Below, piece by piece: positions 53,501 to 63,529 of a stretch of DNA of 64,000 nucleotides. A program made the translations under genes and the position numbers. This DNA is from Mortierella alpina (Eukaryota; Mortierellomycota; Mortierellomycetes; Mortierellales; Mortierellaceae). Numbering within the stretch: the first letter of the stretch is position 1; every line of letters starts with the position of its first letter. The stretch is from positions 868,001-932,000 of the forward strand of contig JANATF010000013.1 of NCBI GenBank assembly GCA_029449245.1. Reading direction: 5' to 3'. The notes under the pieces are model-generated. The model saw only the letters and a list, made by a program, of their open reading frames with translations. It was not told where the DNA came from and ran no database searches.

Positions 53501-55759
53501 GCCAATAGAGAAGCCAAGTTCATGAAAAATGTCCATTCCGATAACAAAATCAAAGTCTAGATCAAACACCTCTAGAGCTGTAAGGATAGAATGCTCATTA
53601 CATCTGATCTCAATAGGCTCTGTCTCGCCGGTGCGGTCACCGAACTTGTTTTTGTCACCCAAGCGGATTTTTCCTTGAGCCGGATTCACATGCAGATTGG
53701 CTTTTTGGACAAGACCTCGATCGACGAAAGACTTAGAAGCGCCTGTGTCTAGTAGTGCATCATAAATGGTGTTTTCAAATTCCAATGGAACAATAATACG
53801 TTTACTTTTTGCATCGATCGCCGTCATTGCAGAGTATGTGATGGTTTCGAGATTGTCAGTGGCAAGGTTATTAATGGTCAGTTTATTGTAAATACTATCT
53901 AGGTACTGCAGATCATTGTCTATTCTTATTTCTTCCGGTGTCCTTGTATCCTCCTCTTCGTCAGTGAAGATGGAATCAGACAGGTGTGCAATGGATTCCA
54001 ATGCTGGGTCTGGGTTGCAAATTTCTTCATGCTGATAGGATGAATCGGAAGTGGATAGAGAGAGAGCATTAATTGTCAGAGGTGTTCTGGGAGAGACATG
54101 TATGGAATTTGAGCCAGTGCTAAGTTTCAGCTTACTTTGGGCGTTGCCATTATTGTCCTTGTTCTCTCCATTGCCGTTATTGACCCATCTTCTGTTCTGC
54201 GATCTTTGATTGTTGTTGTTGTTGGTATTGAAAATCCTATTGTTGTTATTATTGTTGCGGAAGGGGTGGTGTCGAACCATGCTATTGCTGTTGTTTGATG
54301 CCTGATCCTGGTTGGTACCCATAGATCTGGCAGCTTGGCTGTTGCATTCCTCGGCTCTGTGCCCTGGTCTTCCGCAATTATTGCACTCAATGTGATCTTC
54401 TGTAGTGTGTCTGCCTCGACAGATGTTGCAGCGAGTCTGACGGTTTGGTCTGGTAGCCGATCGAGCTCCAATGATGGGAGTCTTGCTGACTGAGCCACTG
54501 GTGGGTTCCGCAGGCAAGTTGTCCGGTCCAAGACACTTGGACAAGATGTCGCAGAAGGTTGCAACAGTTGTGGGATCTTCCATGTTGTTACCCGATCGAA
54601 TGACATTCCTGACCGTGGACGGTAGCGAACTGAGAAGGTGGTTCACGAGATAAGTGGTATCACCTGTGACTTGAAACTGGTTCACTTTCTTCTGGACGCG
54701 TAGTGCAAAGGTCTTCCAGCTTTCATGTGCGAGTCGTCCAATTGTGGCCATGTCTCGGAGGCTTTGCTCACGTTCCTCAGGTGTGATGCAGGCCCTGAGA
54801 AACACGCGCTCTAGAGTGTCGACATCGTAACGCTTCACGGGTTCCTTCTTGAGTGCCTCATTAAAAGCGTCGACATCCTCCTCGCGATTGATCAGTAGTC
54901 CCAAGTAGCGTGCGCCATCGTGCAGGAGTGCCTCAGGATTGATTGCTGGTACAACTTGTCTTTTAAATGTTTCAATGTACTGCTGCGTGTTGGCGATTCC
55001 TCCTGGACCACGGAAGCGAGGCCAGTGATTGGGGATGTTGAGGAATGCTGGTTGCTGGTACGACCGGTTCCCGTTTGTTTTGGAGGACGTAAAAGATTCC
55101 TGTGATTGGCGTTGCGCATTGGGATCCGTGCCGCCCATTCTGGTTGAGGCTGCGAGGATGGTGTCATAGGCATCGATAATTGACTTGAGGTCCTTTATCT
55201 TGGCGGCTCGAGCATGAAGGATTTTCTGCATGTCCGGCAATCGGGACTCGTATTTATCGGCTTGACTGGGATTCTGTTGTATATGTCGCTTGATGGCGAG
55301 GAGCTTCCGTAACTGTAGTTCTTGAATGTTCAGGAGTTCATTAATAGTGGCTCGGGGTTCGGATATGTCGTCAGGGACCTCAATGTCTGACAATTCAAAC
55401 GGATCTTCGTCATCGGCCGTGGGGCTGGTATCACCAGTATCGTCGACATCCATCGCCATGGATTCTTCGCCGGCGTAGTCCGCCTGAGTGGGTGGACGGG
55501 TGGTTTCTGCTCCGTTGACGGCTGTATGGGATGGAGAGTCCTCGTCGTCTTCATGAGGTTGTGTTCTTTCCTGCTGCCCGTTGCCCTCCTGGTTACCAAG
55601 TTCGATGTTTTCGGGGTCCATAGTGCTGCTGTCTGCGTTGGTTGGTACTTCCGCTGGTGCAGCTGTTGAAGGGTTTACGCTGCCTTCCACAGTCTCAGTT
55701 GAAGCGACTGGCGTGGAGCTTGGGCGTGCTTTTCCTTTGTTGGAGCGCTTGGAAGTCAT
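50546..55759 (-). CDS. gag-pol: Gag-Pol polyprotein of element K
   Basis: 1737 residues in one frame. Acidic, Ser/Thr/Pro-rich N terminus; helical region; capsid-like domain (about 240-400); cysteine-rich part with a CX2CX4HX4C knuckle (CNNCGRPGHRAEEC) near 460; Asn-rich linker; protease with LLDTGAS near 673; RT with FVDD near 991; RNase H (GTDASN near 1139); integrase HHCC about 1305-1341; core Asp about 1369, Asp about 1429, Glu about 1464; chromodomain about 1645-1690 (YEVEKILH, TKWRGYS, CTWEPE). All catalytic residues are present and the frame is unbroken, which together with identical LTRs suggests recent activity. Confidence 0.95.
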   Translation of the reverse strand: MTSKRSNKGKARPSSTPVASTETVEGSVNPSTAAPAEVPTNADSSTMDPENIELGNQEGNGQQERTQPHEDDEDSPSHTAVNGAETTRPPTQADYAGEESMAMDVDDTGDTSPTADDEDPFELSDIEVPDDISEPRATINELLNIQELQLRKLLAIKRHIQQNPSQADKYESRLPDMQKILHARAAKIKDLKSIIDAYDTILAASTRMGGTDPNAQRQSQESFTSSKTNGNRSYQQPAFLNIPNHWPRFRGPGGIANTQQYIETFKRQVVPAINPEALLHDGARYLGLLINREEDVDAFNEALKKEPVKRYDVDTLERVFLRACITPEEREQSLRDMATIGRLAHESWKTFALRVQKKVNQFQVTGDTTYLVNHLLSSLPSTVRNVIRSGNNMEDPTTVATFCDILSKCLGPDNLPAEPTSGSVSKTPIIGARSATRPNRQTRCNICRGRHTTEDHIECNNCGRPGHRAEECNSQAARSMGTNQDQASNNSNSMVRHHPFRNNNNNNRIFNTNNNNNQRSQNRRWVNNGNGENKDNNGNAQSKLKLSTGSNSIHVSPRTPLTINALSLSTSDSSYQHEEICNPDPALESIAHLSDSIFTDEEEDTRTPEEIRIDNDLQYLDSIYNKLTINNLATDNLETITYSAMTAIDAKSKRIIVPLEFENTIYDALLDTGASKSFVDRGLVQKANLHVNPAQGKIRLGDKNKFGDRTGETEPIEIRCNEHSILTALEVFDLDFDFVIGMDIFHELGFSIGGISDGRENAQCLPQPIPDKKPSLLPLETPAAELTPQFKAEKKAFMKYIDEVLKGNAEIPRNSYCPIPEMKVYLPVPKGTTLFRKPRPFAEQQMHIFDEQVAKWMADEVITLAPAGNPHNNTLTLASKKDLNGQKTKFRVCLDPRPLNMVLPDDNHPVPLISDIIQQLGGHAIYSTIDLTQAYHRLPVHATHQSLTAFMHRGTQYMFQRAPFGLKPLTSLFQRGMTRILGDLPFVRVFVDDIVVFSKSREEHAEHVRCVIQKLTEAKLIINTEKSHFFATQIVLLGFVIDLHGQRIDPAKLVNILEWDAPTTSLQIQSFIGTCNFFRNHIPIFSTLAAPLDKLRNETKPFKLNKEELDSFNALKDLLTLAPILHFVDWTQPLYVGTDASNVGIGSTLYQIIWNPKTNKEEVVFISFMARSLQARERRYSTTQKELLAIVFALTKFHYYLWGRHFTLYTDHRALTFIHSQKELNSMLTNWQETILDYNFTVKYRPGIMNILPDALSRLFPADFKSRYPRRDEEDISLSYMQAEESHTVITDKAERDAILDKVHTLGHFGTNVMVKNIHADHVTWPHLAEDCLAWVKKCPECQRNNIAQKGYHPLKAIHAQLPGEHMAVDLAGPFPLSNKGNKYLLILVDVCTRFVFLKAIPNKNSLTVGGVLFDIFSLIGFPRILQSDNGTEFVNALMTTIKTEMGTDHRLTTPYHPRGNGVAERHVKIACDIIRKDFKQQGNAWDNHIPMAQLAMNTRIVALHNSSPFSLFFARKFNGFHNFTNDKDELLTQKELCDRLKYMTEIVFPAITQKAKLTQKKMIERFNATVLHNDFPEGAKVMTLDPIKGDKLTPRYEGPFTVVRRTTGGAYELRDGTGSLLGRNYAPSQLKLVLEDFGETPTYEVEKILHHKAHPAEPGKWLYRTKWRGYSDKECTWEPEENFVEKQCIRDYWNRLRINPDTITQELVTTQLSKKNARSSTERNTRSSKRIKRSKG

Positions 55760-55919
55760 TTTGATATCCTAAATGATAAGTGCTCAGTTAGCGACTAGCA
55801 AAGTTTTGTGCGTGCAATGATTGGCAGAAAAGTTTTCTCTATGGCAGTGGCCAATAGAATCTCGTGCCTGACTGTATATTGCAAAACAGCTGTGCTGTCA
55901 AGGGGTTGATCGAAGAGAT

Positions 55920-56061
55920 TGTGGTTGAACACACAACACTTTCTTCGGTAGATATATTTGGAAGGATGCGATTGAACGCTGTACGATTCTTCAAGTGATG
56001 AATTGGGAAGACGGTGTGGTTGAACGCAGCACGCTTTCTTCAGGGATGAAGTACTTTCGCG
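55920..56061 (-). repeat. Three imperfect ~47-bp repeats in the K leader
   Basis: Copies start near 55920, 55967 and 56015, each with a core like TGTGGTTGAACGCAGCACG followed by TTTCTTC. They lie in the 400-bp leader between the 5' LTR and the ATG. A packaging or translation signal is possible; nothing else is recognised in 55760-56159. Confidence 0.65.
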
Positions 56062-56159
56062 GCTGAGCCGATGGTACAGGAAGTATGGGTGGATGGATGG
56101 ATCGATGCGATATCGTGTTTTTCCAATCCAAAGATCCTTCAATTCTTCATTCAAAAAAA

Positions 56160-56320
56160 TGAGAAGTAGCAGGCAAATTACCAAGAATGAATGAGAACAA
56201 GAGAGGGATCTTTAATGACAGGCGCCAGGGTGCCTTTAATAGTGGCGGGTCCCTGGTGGCTGAGTGCTCTGCTAACTTTCTAACTGCACACATTCTGCTA
56301 TTAAGGGTCAATATACAACA
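56160..56320 (-). repeat. Element K 5' LTR
   Basis: 161 bp, identical by eye to 50136-50296. It joins L pol at 56321. Confidence 0.93.
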
Positions 56321-58262
56321 GCGAGTCATCAAGTTTTTGGAATCGAAGTGCTCGGCAAGGATTTCACTGTTTTCAGAGTCGTCGTATCCTTTCCATTTCA
56401 CCAGGTAGAGCGTCTTCCCCCCCGGAGCTGTACGATGACTGATAATGCGTTCCACTTCATAAGACGTGTCAGATGCGTCTTGAGGAAGATCGGGACGAGC
56501 GGCAATTTTCAGCTGCTCGGGTGCATAGTTGCGGGCAAGCACACGGGACATGGCATCACGAAGGATGTAAGTTCCATGGGATGTGCGCCGAACAACTTGA
56601 TAAGGGCCATCATAGGGAGCATCAAGGGAACTGGTGGCCTCCATGTCACGAGCCATGACATAGCAGCCAGAAGGGAACTCAGTAATTAGGTGAGAGCGAT
56701 TGAATTTGTCCATCATGTCTTTCTGGGTAATGGAGCTCTTGTCAGAGACAGCCGGAAAGACAATGGTGGTGAGGTAAGAGAGACGTTCTTCGAGACCTTG
56801 AGGAGATAAGAGATCAGACTGAATGTCTTTGGTCGCTTGGAGAGAACTGAAATCAGAGAGTGCTCGACCATAGAAGAGAGAGTATGGGGCAGAGCTGTGA
56901 AGACCAGCAACTCTAGTGTTAAGCTGGAGCTGTACTTTGGGAAGATAGAGATCCCAATCAAGTACTTTGCCATCGAGGACTTTTGGCAGAAGATCTTTGA
57001 CAGAGCGAACTGAGCGTTCGGCGACCCCGTTGCCTCGTGGATGGTAAGGAGTAGTGAGACGATGCTCAATTTGAAGAATTGAGAGGACATTTTTGAGAAG
57101 AGCATTAGAAAATTCAGAGCCATTATCAGACTGAATAATCTTGGGAGGTCCAATGTCAGCAAAGAGTTGGAAAAGTTCAGCAGCGATAATGCCAGCTTCT
57201 TTTGAGCGAATAGCTCGGAGAAAGACAAATCGAGTGCAAACATCAACTACGAGAAGGGCATAGTTGTTTTGACGAGTGCTCAAGGGAAATTGGGCGAGGT
57301 CCATAGCAAGGTGTTCACCTGGAAGGTTGGCATGAACAGCCTTGAGAGGATGATAGCCACGGCGAGCAATGTTGAAATACTGACAAGAGGAGCATTGACG
57401 GATGAACTGAAGACAAGCGTCCTTCAGTTTGGGCCATGTGATGCCACGTAGGTGCAATGCATTGACCATAGCGTTGGCACCAAGGTGAGCGGTCTCGTGA
57501 ATATTTTTGAGAATAGCTTGACGCTCAGACTCTGGAGGAGTAATCATCTCTTTGTCAGGAGTCTGGGGTTGATGAATGTATGGAGCCTTGGGGTCAATAG
57601 GCAAATCGAGGATTTGGTTGGCAAGGTCTTTTGATTTGACAACCAATTCAGGAGATGAAGGTGTAGAGAAAGTACGAAAGCCGCTGCGAGTGGAAACAGC
57701 TGCCTTGCGACGTTTGTCGCGGTGAACTAGAGGGTCTGGGTCTGGAGAAGCCCAAAGTTCAGAAGGAAATGCCCGGGAAAGAGCATCAGGAATGATGTTG
57801 AGTAAACCAGGACGATAAACACACTTGAAATCATAGCTCAGAATGGTTTCTGTCCAATTGGCAATGGTAGCTGGAAGATCAGCTTGTGTCTTAATGAAGG
57901 TAAGTGGTTTGTGATCTGTATAGAGAGTGAATGGACGACCCCACAAATAGTAATGAAACTTTTTGAGGGCAAATACGATGCCAAGGAGCTCTTTCTTGTA
58001 AGCGGGATAGTTGCGCTCATGCTTTTTGAGCGAACGAGCCATGAAAGAGATGTAGTGAACAAGAGACTCATCTTCAGGACCGTTGGGAAGTTGGTAGAGA
58101 ACAGCACCAAGACCAAGGTTTGAAGCGTCAGTGGCAACGTAGAAAGGTTTGGAAAAATCTGGGAAATGAAGTACAGGCGCTTGTGAAATCAGATATTTAA
58201 TCTGATTGAAGCATTCAAGCTGCAGATCCGAGAGAACAAAATGGCCTCTGCGGAAACGTAGC
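56321..58262 (-). pseudogene. pol: Element L pol, RNase H-integrase-chromodomain part
   Basis: About 640 codons: RNase H (VATDASNLG, KELLGIVFALKKFHYYLWG, TDHKPLTF), integrase zinc domain (HETAHLGA, CSSCQ), core motifs AMDLAQF, IIQSDNGSEF and NGVAERS, and a chromodomain (YEVERIIS, VKWKGYD) cut at its end by K. The upstream side is cut by M at 58262; a further RT fragment is at 63845-63917. Apparent extensions of this frame at both ends are LTR sequence. The family is distinct from D/E, I and K. Confidence 0.88.
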
Positions 58263-58578
58263 TGTCGTGAATCTAGGCAGGGCAAGGACAGGATGACCTT
58301 TCACAAGGGCAGGAGGGAAGGGACAAGGGAAGTGGCAAGACAGGAGGGTTCAGGGTATGATCAAGGATGTATTCAAGTTACTAGGTAAAGATTAAACTAA
58401 AGATGAGACTACAAGGAGTATTTATACTAAAGGGAGGTGCGCCATGGTGCGCGCCGCACCACGGTCATGGGTCAAATCAGAAGGGTAACACAGCAACAGC
58501 CTGACCCAAATAATGATTTGTCGACTCTGGCTTGACCTAGGGGTTGAGGACGCGACATCTAGGGCTGAGGTTGCGACA
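58263..58578 (-). repeat. Element M 3' LTR (type 1b)
   Basis: 316 bp. The plus-strand left part (to about 58389) matches type 1a, and the remainder is a different U3. The first 45 bp of U3 hold a tandem duplication beginning TGTCGC. The CCATGG palindrome has one mismatch here. Confidence 0.94.
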
Positions 58579-58588
58579 ACCTCCCCAT

Positions 58589-61500
58589 TTAGGGCTGAGC
58601 TCCGCGAAGCGTAGGACCGGGTTTGTGAGGATGAGCATGATGAAACTGCTTGATGAGTCTAGGGGCGCCTTGAACCAACTCAGCAGGCTCCCAAGTGCGA
58701 GCAGATATGGGGTAATCTTTCCAATGGACATGATAGAGGAGTCTGCCACGGGCCACTTTGGAGTCAAGGATGGCCTCGACTTCGAACTCCTCCTCTCCAG
58801 CAACGACGAGTGGAGGGAGAGGTTTGGGGGTCCGACCCGGGATCGTATCTTGGCGGAAACGCTCGAGGAGGCCGACGTGGAAGATCGGGTGGATCTTCAT
58901 GGTATTTGGGAGGTCCAGGCGGTATGAGCGAGTTCCAACCTTCTCGAGTATTTGAAAAGGGCCAACTCGTTTGTAGTCAAGTTTCTTGGCTGGCCTCTCG
59001 GTACGGAGGTTTCGGGCGTCTAACCAGACGTTGTCACCAACACTGAAATCAGGCTGAGCTATTGTTTTGGTATCGAAATGTCGGGCGTGTCTTTCATTCG
59101 CAGACTGGATGTTGAACTTCATCTCAGAATGAATGTCTAGAAGAGCCTTGATGTGGTCAGGGCAAGGGATGTTGTCCTTAGTCACCCGGGGTACGGCAAC
59201 TGAGAACTTGGGGTGGAAACCAAAGTTAGCGAAGAAAGGGGTCGTCTTCGTGGACGAGTGTTCCGTGTTGTTGTAAGTGAACTCGGCGAGCGGGAGTAAA
59301 GTGCTCCAGTTTGACTGTTGGTAGTCGATATAACAGCGTAGGTACTGCTCGAGAATCGAGTTGACTCTCTCAGTCTGGCCGTCAGTCCTAGGATGGAATG
59401 CAGTAGAGAGGTTCTGCTCGATCTGGAGGGCCTTGAAGACTGTCTTAGTGAACTTAGAAGTGAAGGTGACGCCTCTATCGGAGACGACGTCGTCTGGAAG
59501 ACCGTGGGCGGCGAAGACTTTTTCCAAGAAGAGCTGCACGGTATCCTCCGCGTCCATGGTATCTGTGGTAGGGGCAAAGTGAGCCATCTTCGTGAATCGA
59601 TCGACGAAGACACATATCGCGGTGTAGCCCTTGGAGGCGGGCAGTTGAGTGATAAAGTCTACGGAGATCGAGGACCAGGGCCGATCAGGGATCGGCAAGG
59701 ATTGCAGGAGGCCATACGGCTTGTGATTTCTTGACTTGCTACGTTGGCAAATATCGCATCCACCAACGTAATTCTTGATATATTGTCGCATGCTGGGCCA
59801 AAAGAACGTGCGAGAGACAAGATCAAATGTTTTAGTAATACCAAAGTGACCCGCAGTGGGAGAGTCGTGGCATTCTTCAAGGATCATTTTCTTGAGATCC
59901 GGGTCGTCGGGGACACAGACCAGGCCGTCATGTAGTAGAAGGCCGTCCTGGACAGAGTAGAGGCCGTCAGGGTCTGGCGTCTCAAGGTGCTCAGCAAGGA
60001 TCGCGCTGAACGTAGGGTCATTTGGCAGTAAATTCGTAATTAAATTTTGAATGGCTGACTTTTCTGGGAGCAGCGGCAGGGCTTGTAGGGCATTCAAAAA
60101 TTGAATTGGTGGTAGGAGGGTTAAGGCGGTCTTGCTTAGTGCAGCCGCACTCCCCTCCTCAGGTTTGTCTCTCCGAGACAAAGAGTCAGCCGCAGCGTTC
60201 TGCGAGCCAGGGCGGTATTTGATAACAAAATTATAGTCCGATAGGACTTCAGACCAACGGACCTGGCGTCGGCTAAGGTTGCGGGTGGTTGTAAAATATT
60301 CCAGATTGCGGTGGTCAGTAAGGACGACTGTGGTAGAGGCTGAGAACTCAAGGTAGTGTCGCCAGTGCTTGAAGGCGCACACAATGGCTAACAGTTCTTT
60401 GTCATAGATCTGGTAATTCATTTCCGCAGGCAGGAGTTTTCTGGAGTAGAAGGCAACAGGGTGGAGGCGGTCATCGTCATCATATTGGCTGCAAACTCCA
60501 CCGAGGGCGTAGTCAGAGGCATCGACTTCGATGACACACGCTTTTGTGTGATCAAAGTGACGGAGGATCGGGCCAGACATCAAACGAGCTTTGAGTTCAT
60601 CAAAAGCGTCTTGCGCGGCTCTTGACCAAATGAACTTGGCATTCTTCTTGAGCAGAGTGGTGAGAGGGGTGGCTACTTTGGAGTAGTTCTTGACGAAGCG
60701 GCGGTAGAAGTTAGCGAGTCCGAGGAACACCTGAATGTCAAAAGCTGATTTAGGGGTAGCCCATTCTTGAATGGCGGCCACCTTGGCAGGATCCATCGAG
60801 ATGCCGTTAACACCAATGATGAATCCCAGGAACGAGACCTCTTGCTTATCGAACGCGCATTTCTCGAGTTTCAGACAGATGCCCGCAGCTTCTAATTTCT
60901 TGAGGACCTTTCTGACTTGTGCGGTGTGCTCGTCAAGTGATTCGGAATATATGAGAATATCGTCAAGGTAGACAACAACAAAATCATCCAAGTAGTCGCG
61001 CAGGGCGTCGTTCACGAACGCTTGGAAGGTTCCTGGGGCATTCATGAGCCCGAATGGCATGACTTGATACTCAAAGTGACCGTAACGACAGCGAAACGCG
61101 GTCTTCCATTCGTCGCCTTTCGCTATTCGGAGAAGGTTGTAGGCACCACGCATGTCCAATTTGGTAAAATACTTGGCTTTTCCTAACTGGTCAAACGTTT
61201 CGGAGATCAGTGGTAAAGGGCATCGATTGGGAGTTGTGATTTTGTTAAGTCCTCGGTAATCGACACAAAGGCGAAGGGAACCGTCTTTTTTCTTGACAAA
61301 GAGAATGGGCGCTCCGGCTGGGGATTCCGAGCGGCGAATGAAACCTTTAGCCAGGTTTTCTTTGAGATATTCGTGTAGGGCCTTGAGCTCCGTCTGCGAG
61401 AGATTGTAGACAGGCCCAAAAGGTACGTTGGCGCCTTCTGCAATGGGAATACTATGGTCGTAGGGTCGGTGTGGCGGGAGTTTGTCCGCCTGAGTCTTGG

Positions 61501-62134
61501 AGAACACTTGAGAGTATTCAGCGTATTTTTCAGGGAGCTGGATTGTTGGTTCATCATCACTAAGAGTCGCGGTAGACAATTCTTCGACTTGAGAGATGTC
61601 CATCATGTAGCCTACACCCTGTCCCTGCTTGAGCAGTTGACAGAAATTGGCGTTGCTGACCAGGGCAATATCCATGGAAGTTGGGTTTCTGACAGGGACA
61701 GGTACAGGTGGGTAAATGATAGTAATTGGTGCAGGTTTGAGAACTAGAGGAGGGGAAGCAGAGCGTGTTTGACTGGTGAAGGGCAGGATAGAAGTAGGTA
61801 GTGTGGATCGAGCAAGATGTGACAAGGCAGAGAAGTTGTGATTTTGAGTGCAGGCGAGAGTCACTGTTCTCTGATCCCAGTCGATGGAGGGGCTGTGCTT
61901 TTTTAGCCAATCCATTCCAAGGATCACAGAATAGTTACCGAGCGTGATGAGTTGAAAGGAATGTACTTCAAAATGTTCTGGGCTGGATTGCATGACAAGA
62001 CGAGTGGAGTGGTGGGAAGAGTGGATGGTACCATTGGCGAGGGCAATGTTGAGTTGTTGATCGACAATGGGTAGGTGATGTACTTTGGCGAGGTTCTGAT
62101 GAATGAAGGAAATTGTAGCCCCAGAATCAATCAT
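58589..62134 (-). CDS. pol: Pol polyprotein of element M
   Basis: 1181 residues, same length and domain order as A pol: protease D-S-G at 3-5, RT YLDD 389-392, RNase H, HHCC, DD35E (Asp 826, Asp 886, Glu 922) and chromodomain. Differences from A are scattered substitutions (for example HWKDYP in place of HWKGYP in the chromodomain). The Gly-to-Asp change is at a normally conserved chromodomain position and could weaken targeting. The frame is open upstream past the gag stop in the -1 register. Confidence 0.94.
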   Translation of the reverse strand: MIDSGATISFIHQNLAKVHHLPIVDQQLNIALANGTIHSSHHSTRLVMQSSPEHFEVHSFQLITLGNYSVILGMDWLKKHSPSIDWDQRTVTLACTQNHNFSALSHLARSTLPTSILPFTSQTRSASPPLVLKPAPITIIYPPVPVPVRNPTSMDIALVSNANFCQLLKQGQGVGYMMDISQVEELSTATLSDDEPTIQLPEKYAEYSQVFSKTQADKLPPHRPYDHSIPIAEGANVPFGPVYNLSQTELKALHEYLKENLAKGFIRRSESPAGAPILFVKKKDGSLRLCVDYRGLNKITTPNRCPLPLISETFDQLGKAKYFTKLDMRGAYNLLRIAKGDEWKTAFRCRYGHFEYQVMPFGLMNAPGTFQAFVNDALRDYLDDFVVVYLDDILIYSESLDEHTAQVRKVLKKLEAAGICLKLEKCAFDKQEVSFLGFIIGVNGISMDPAKVAAIQEWATPKSAFDIQVFLGLANFYRRFVKNYSKVATPLTTLLKKNAKFIWSRAAQDAFDELKARLMSGPILRHFDHTKACVIEVDASDYALGGVCSQYDDDDRLHPVAFYSRKLLPAEMNYQIYDKELLAIVCAFKHWRHYLEFSASTTVVLTDHRNLEYFTTTRNLSRRQVRWSEVLSDYNFVIKYRPGSQNAAADSLSRRDKPEEGSAAALSKTALTLLPPIQFLNALQALPLLPEKSAIQNLITNLLPNDPTFSAILAEHLETPDPDGLYSVQDGLLLHDGLVCVPDDPDLKKMILEECHDSPTAGHFGITKTFDLVSRTFFWPSMRQYIKNYVGGCDICQRSKSRNHKPYGLLQSLPIPDRPWSSISVDFITQLPASKGYTAICVFVDRFTKMAHFAPTTDTMDAEDTVQLFLEKVFAAHGLPDDVVSDRGVTFTSKFTKTVFKALQIEQNLSTAFHPRTDGQTERVNSILEQYLRCYIDYQQSNWSTLLPLAEFTYNNTEHSSTKTTPFFANFGFHPKFSVAVPRVTKDNIPCPDHIKALLDIHSEMKFNIQSANERHARHFDTKTIAQPDFSVGDNVWLDARNLRTERPAKKLDYKRVGPFQILEKVGTRSYRLDLPNTMKIHPIFHVGLLERFRQDTIPGRTPKPLPPLVVAGEEEFEVEAILDSKVARGRLLYHVHWKDYPISARTWEPAELVQGAPRLIKQFHHAHPHKPGPTLRGAQP

Positions 62135-62265
62135 GGCATTGACGGGGAGGGAGGACCCCTGGAAATACAGAGTGGCAGGAATGGTGATGGGAGCGGAGTC
62201 GTGGATAGGGTCGTGAACAGGAGAAACATTGAAAAGTTGGCCTAGATGGGCTTCTCCACTCTTTA

Positions 62266-63480
62266 CTAGGCGTCGTCGTTTCCCAAATCGAACACGAAGG
62301 GGCTAGTGTTGGCAGTGGTGGCACTAGAGAGAGTGTGTTGAGCCTTGTTACCGAGTCTGGTGTTCGCGGGTTTGGTGGGACACTCCTTAACCCAGTGTCC
62401 CTCCAAACCACAGTAGCTACAGAGATCGTTATCTCTGCGTCGCTGTTTTTCTTCGGCGCTCACAGGGCGGTGCTGGGCTTGGCTGAGGTCCATGGCCATG
62501 GACGGGGCGGCAACGGACGCGGCGGGAGCGAATGGTCGCGGGACGGAAACAGGGGTCGAATTGCGGGCGCTATTCAAGGTTGTTGTGGAACGAACAGGTT
62601 GTCTTTGCAGAAAGTAACCATATTGGCGAGTGTCGATCTCAATAGCCAAATCAGAGAACTCATAGAACGTGCGCGGTTCCTCCTGGCGTGACATGGTTTC
62701 TTGGACCGATTCTTTGAGCCCAATCCGGTACTGGGAGATTTTGGCAGCGTCGTTCCACTCGGTATCGGCAACCAACTGGACAAACTTATTGGTGTAGTCC
62801 AACGCCGAGCCTTTTTGCTTCAAGGCGCGGAGTTGAGACTCGGCCACGATGTGGGCGTTGGTGACGCCGAAATTCTTGGTCATGACCGACCAAAACTTAT
62901 CAAGGCTGCTAATGATCGCGGGTCTTACTTCGTCATCCAGCTTAAAAGCAGGGATGTGCTTTTCCATATACTTATAGGCCGCGGTGTCCCCCAGACGGGA
63001 GATGATGAACATGATTTTAGAGGCATCCGTTGGATGCTGCGAGCTCTGAGCCAAGAAGTACAGCTCCAGCTGAGACTGGAAAGTTTTCCAGTCTTCTCTT
63101 TTACCAGTGAACTTCTCGGGGGAGTCGATCTTGGGCTTGGCCACCGACTGAGTCTTGGTGGCTTCGGCAAGGGTCTTGAGGCCCCGGAGCATATCTTTCT
63201 GGAAGGTATTGTTCTCGTTGATGGCATTCAGAGCAATGATCTGTCCTTCGATCGTTTTGAATCTTGGTTCGACCATTTTGATGAGATCCTCGACGAAACT
63301 ATGGTTGGTCTGTAAGAACTTGAGGAGGGGTCCGTACGCGGTGAGCTGGCTTTCGAGCGACTGAACGCGGTTTTTGAGATCCGCTACGACCGGGCTGGCT
63401 TGCTCGAGGAGAGTGTCCTCGATGGTTTTGACACGAGTTTGGAGGGCTTCAAAATTCTGGTTGGCGGCTTCGAGACTCAT
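62266..63480 (-). CDS. gag: Gag capsid protein of element M
   Basis: 404 residues, nearly identical to A Gag, with coiled-coil-like N terminus, capsid-like domain and CSYCGLEGHWVKEC knuckle. Start codon is 49 bp from the 5' LTR, as in A. Confidence 0.94.
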   Translation of the reverse strand: MSLEAANQNFEALQTRVKTIEDTLLEQASPVVADLKNRVQSLESQLTAYGPLLKFLQTNHSFVEDLIKMVEPRFKTIEGQIIALNAINENNTFQKDMLRGLKTLAEATKTQSVAKPKIDSPEKFTGKREDWKTFQSQLELYFLAQSSQHPTDASKIMFIISRLGDTAAYKYMEKHIPAFKLDDEVRPAIISSLDKFWSVMTKNFGVTNAHIVAESQLRALKQKGSALDYTNKFVQLVADTEWNDAAKISQYRIGLKESVQETMSRQEEPRTFYEFSDLAIEIDTRQYGYFLQRQPVRSTTTLNSARNSTPVSVPRPFAPAASVAAPSMAMDLSQAQHRPVSAEEKQRRRDNDLCSYCGLEGHWVKECPTKPANTRLGNKAQHTLSSATTANTSPFVFDLGNDDA

Positions 63481-63520
63481 GGCTGGGCAGGGACGTGGGT
63501 AGAAAGGTCAAAGTTGTTTG

Positions 63521-63529
63521 ACCTAGTAA
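63521..63529 (-). promoter_or_regulatory. Candidate self-priming primer-binding site, element M
   Basis: TTACTAGGT on the element strand abuts the LTR and is complementary to ACCTAGTAA in R (63645-63653), as in A. Confidence 0.7.

Larger units (their letters stand above)
50136..56320 (-). mobile_element. Complete chromovirus K, without TSD
   Basis: 6185 bp with two 161-bp LTRs (50136-50296, 56160-56320) that look identical, one long ORF and a polypurine tract (rc of CTGCCCTCCCCTTC, 50297-50310). Left flank TTCTT (element I gag) and right flank GCGAG (element L pol) do not match and come from different host elements. Confidence 0.93.

Noticed and set aside
56147-56320. C-terminal extension of L pol to 56147
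   Set aside because: It is K's LTR read through by chance.
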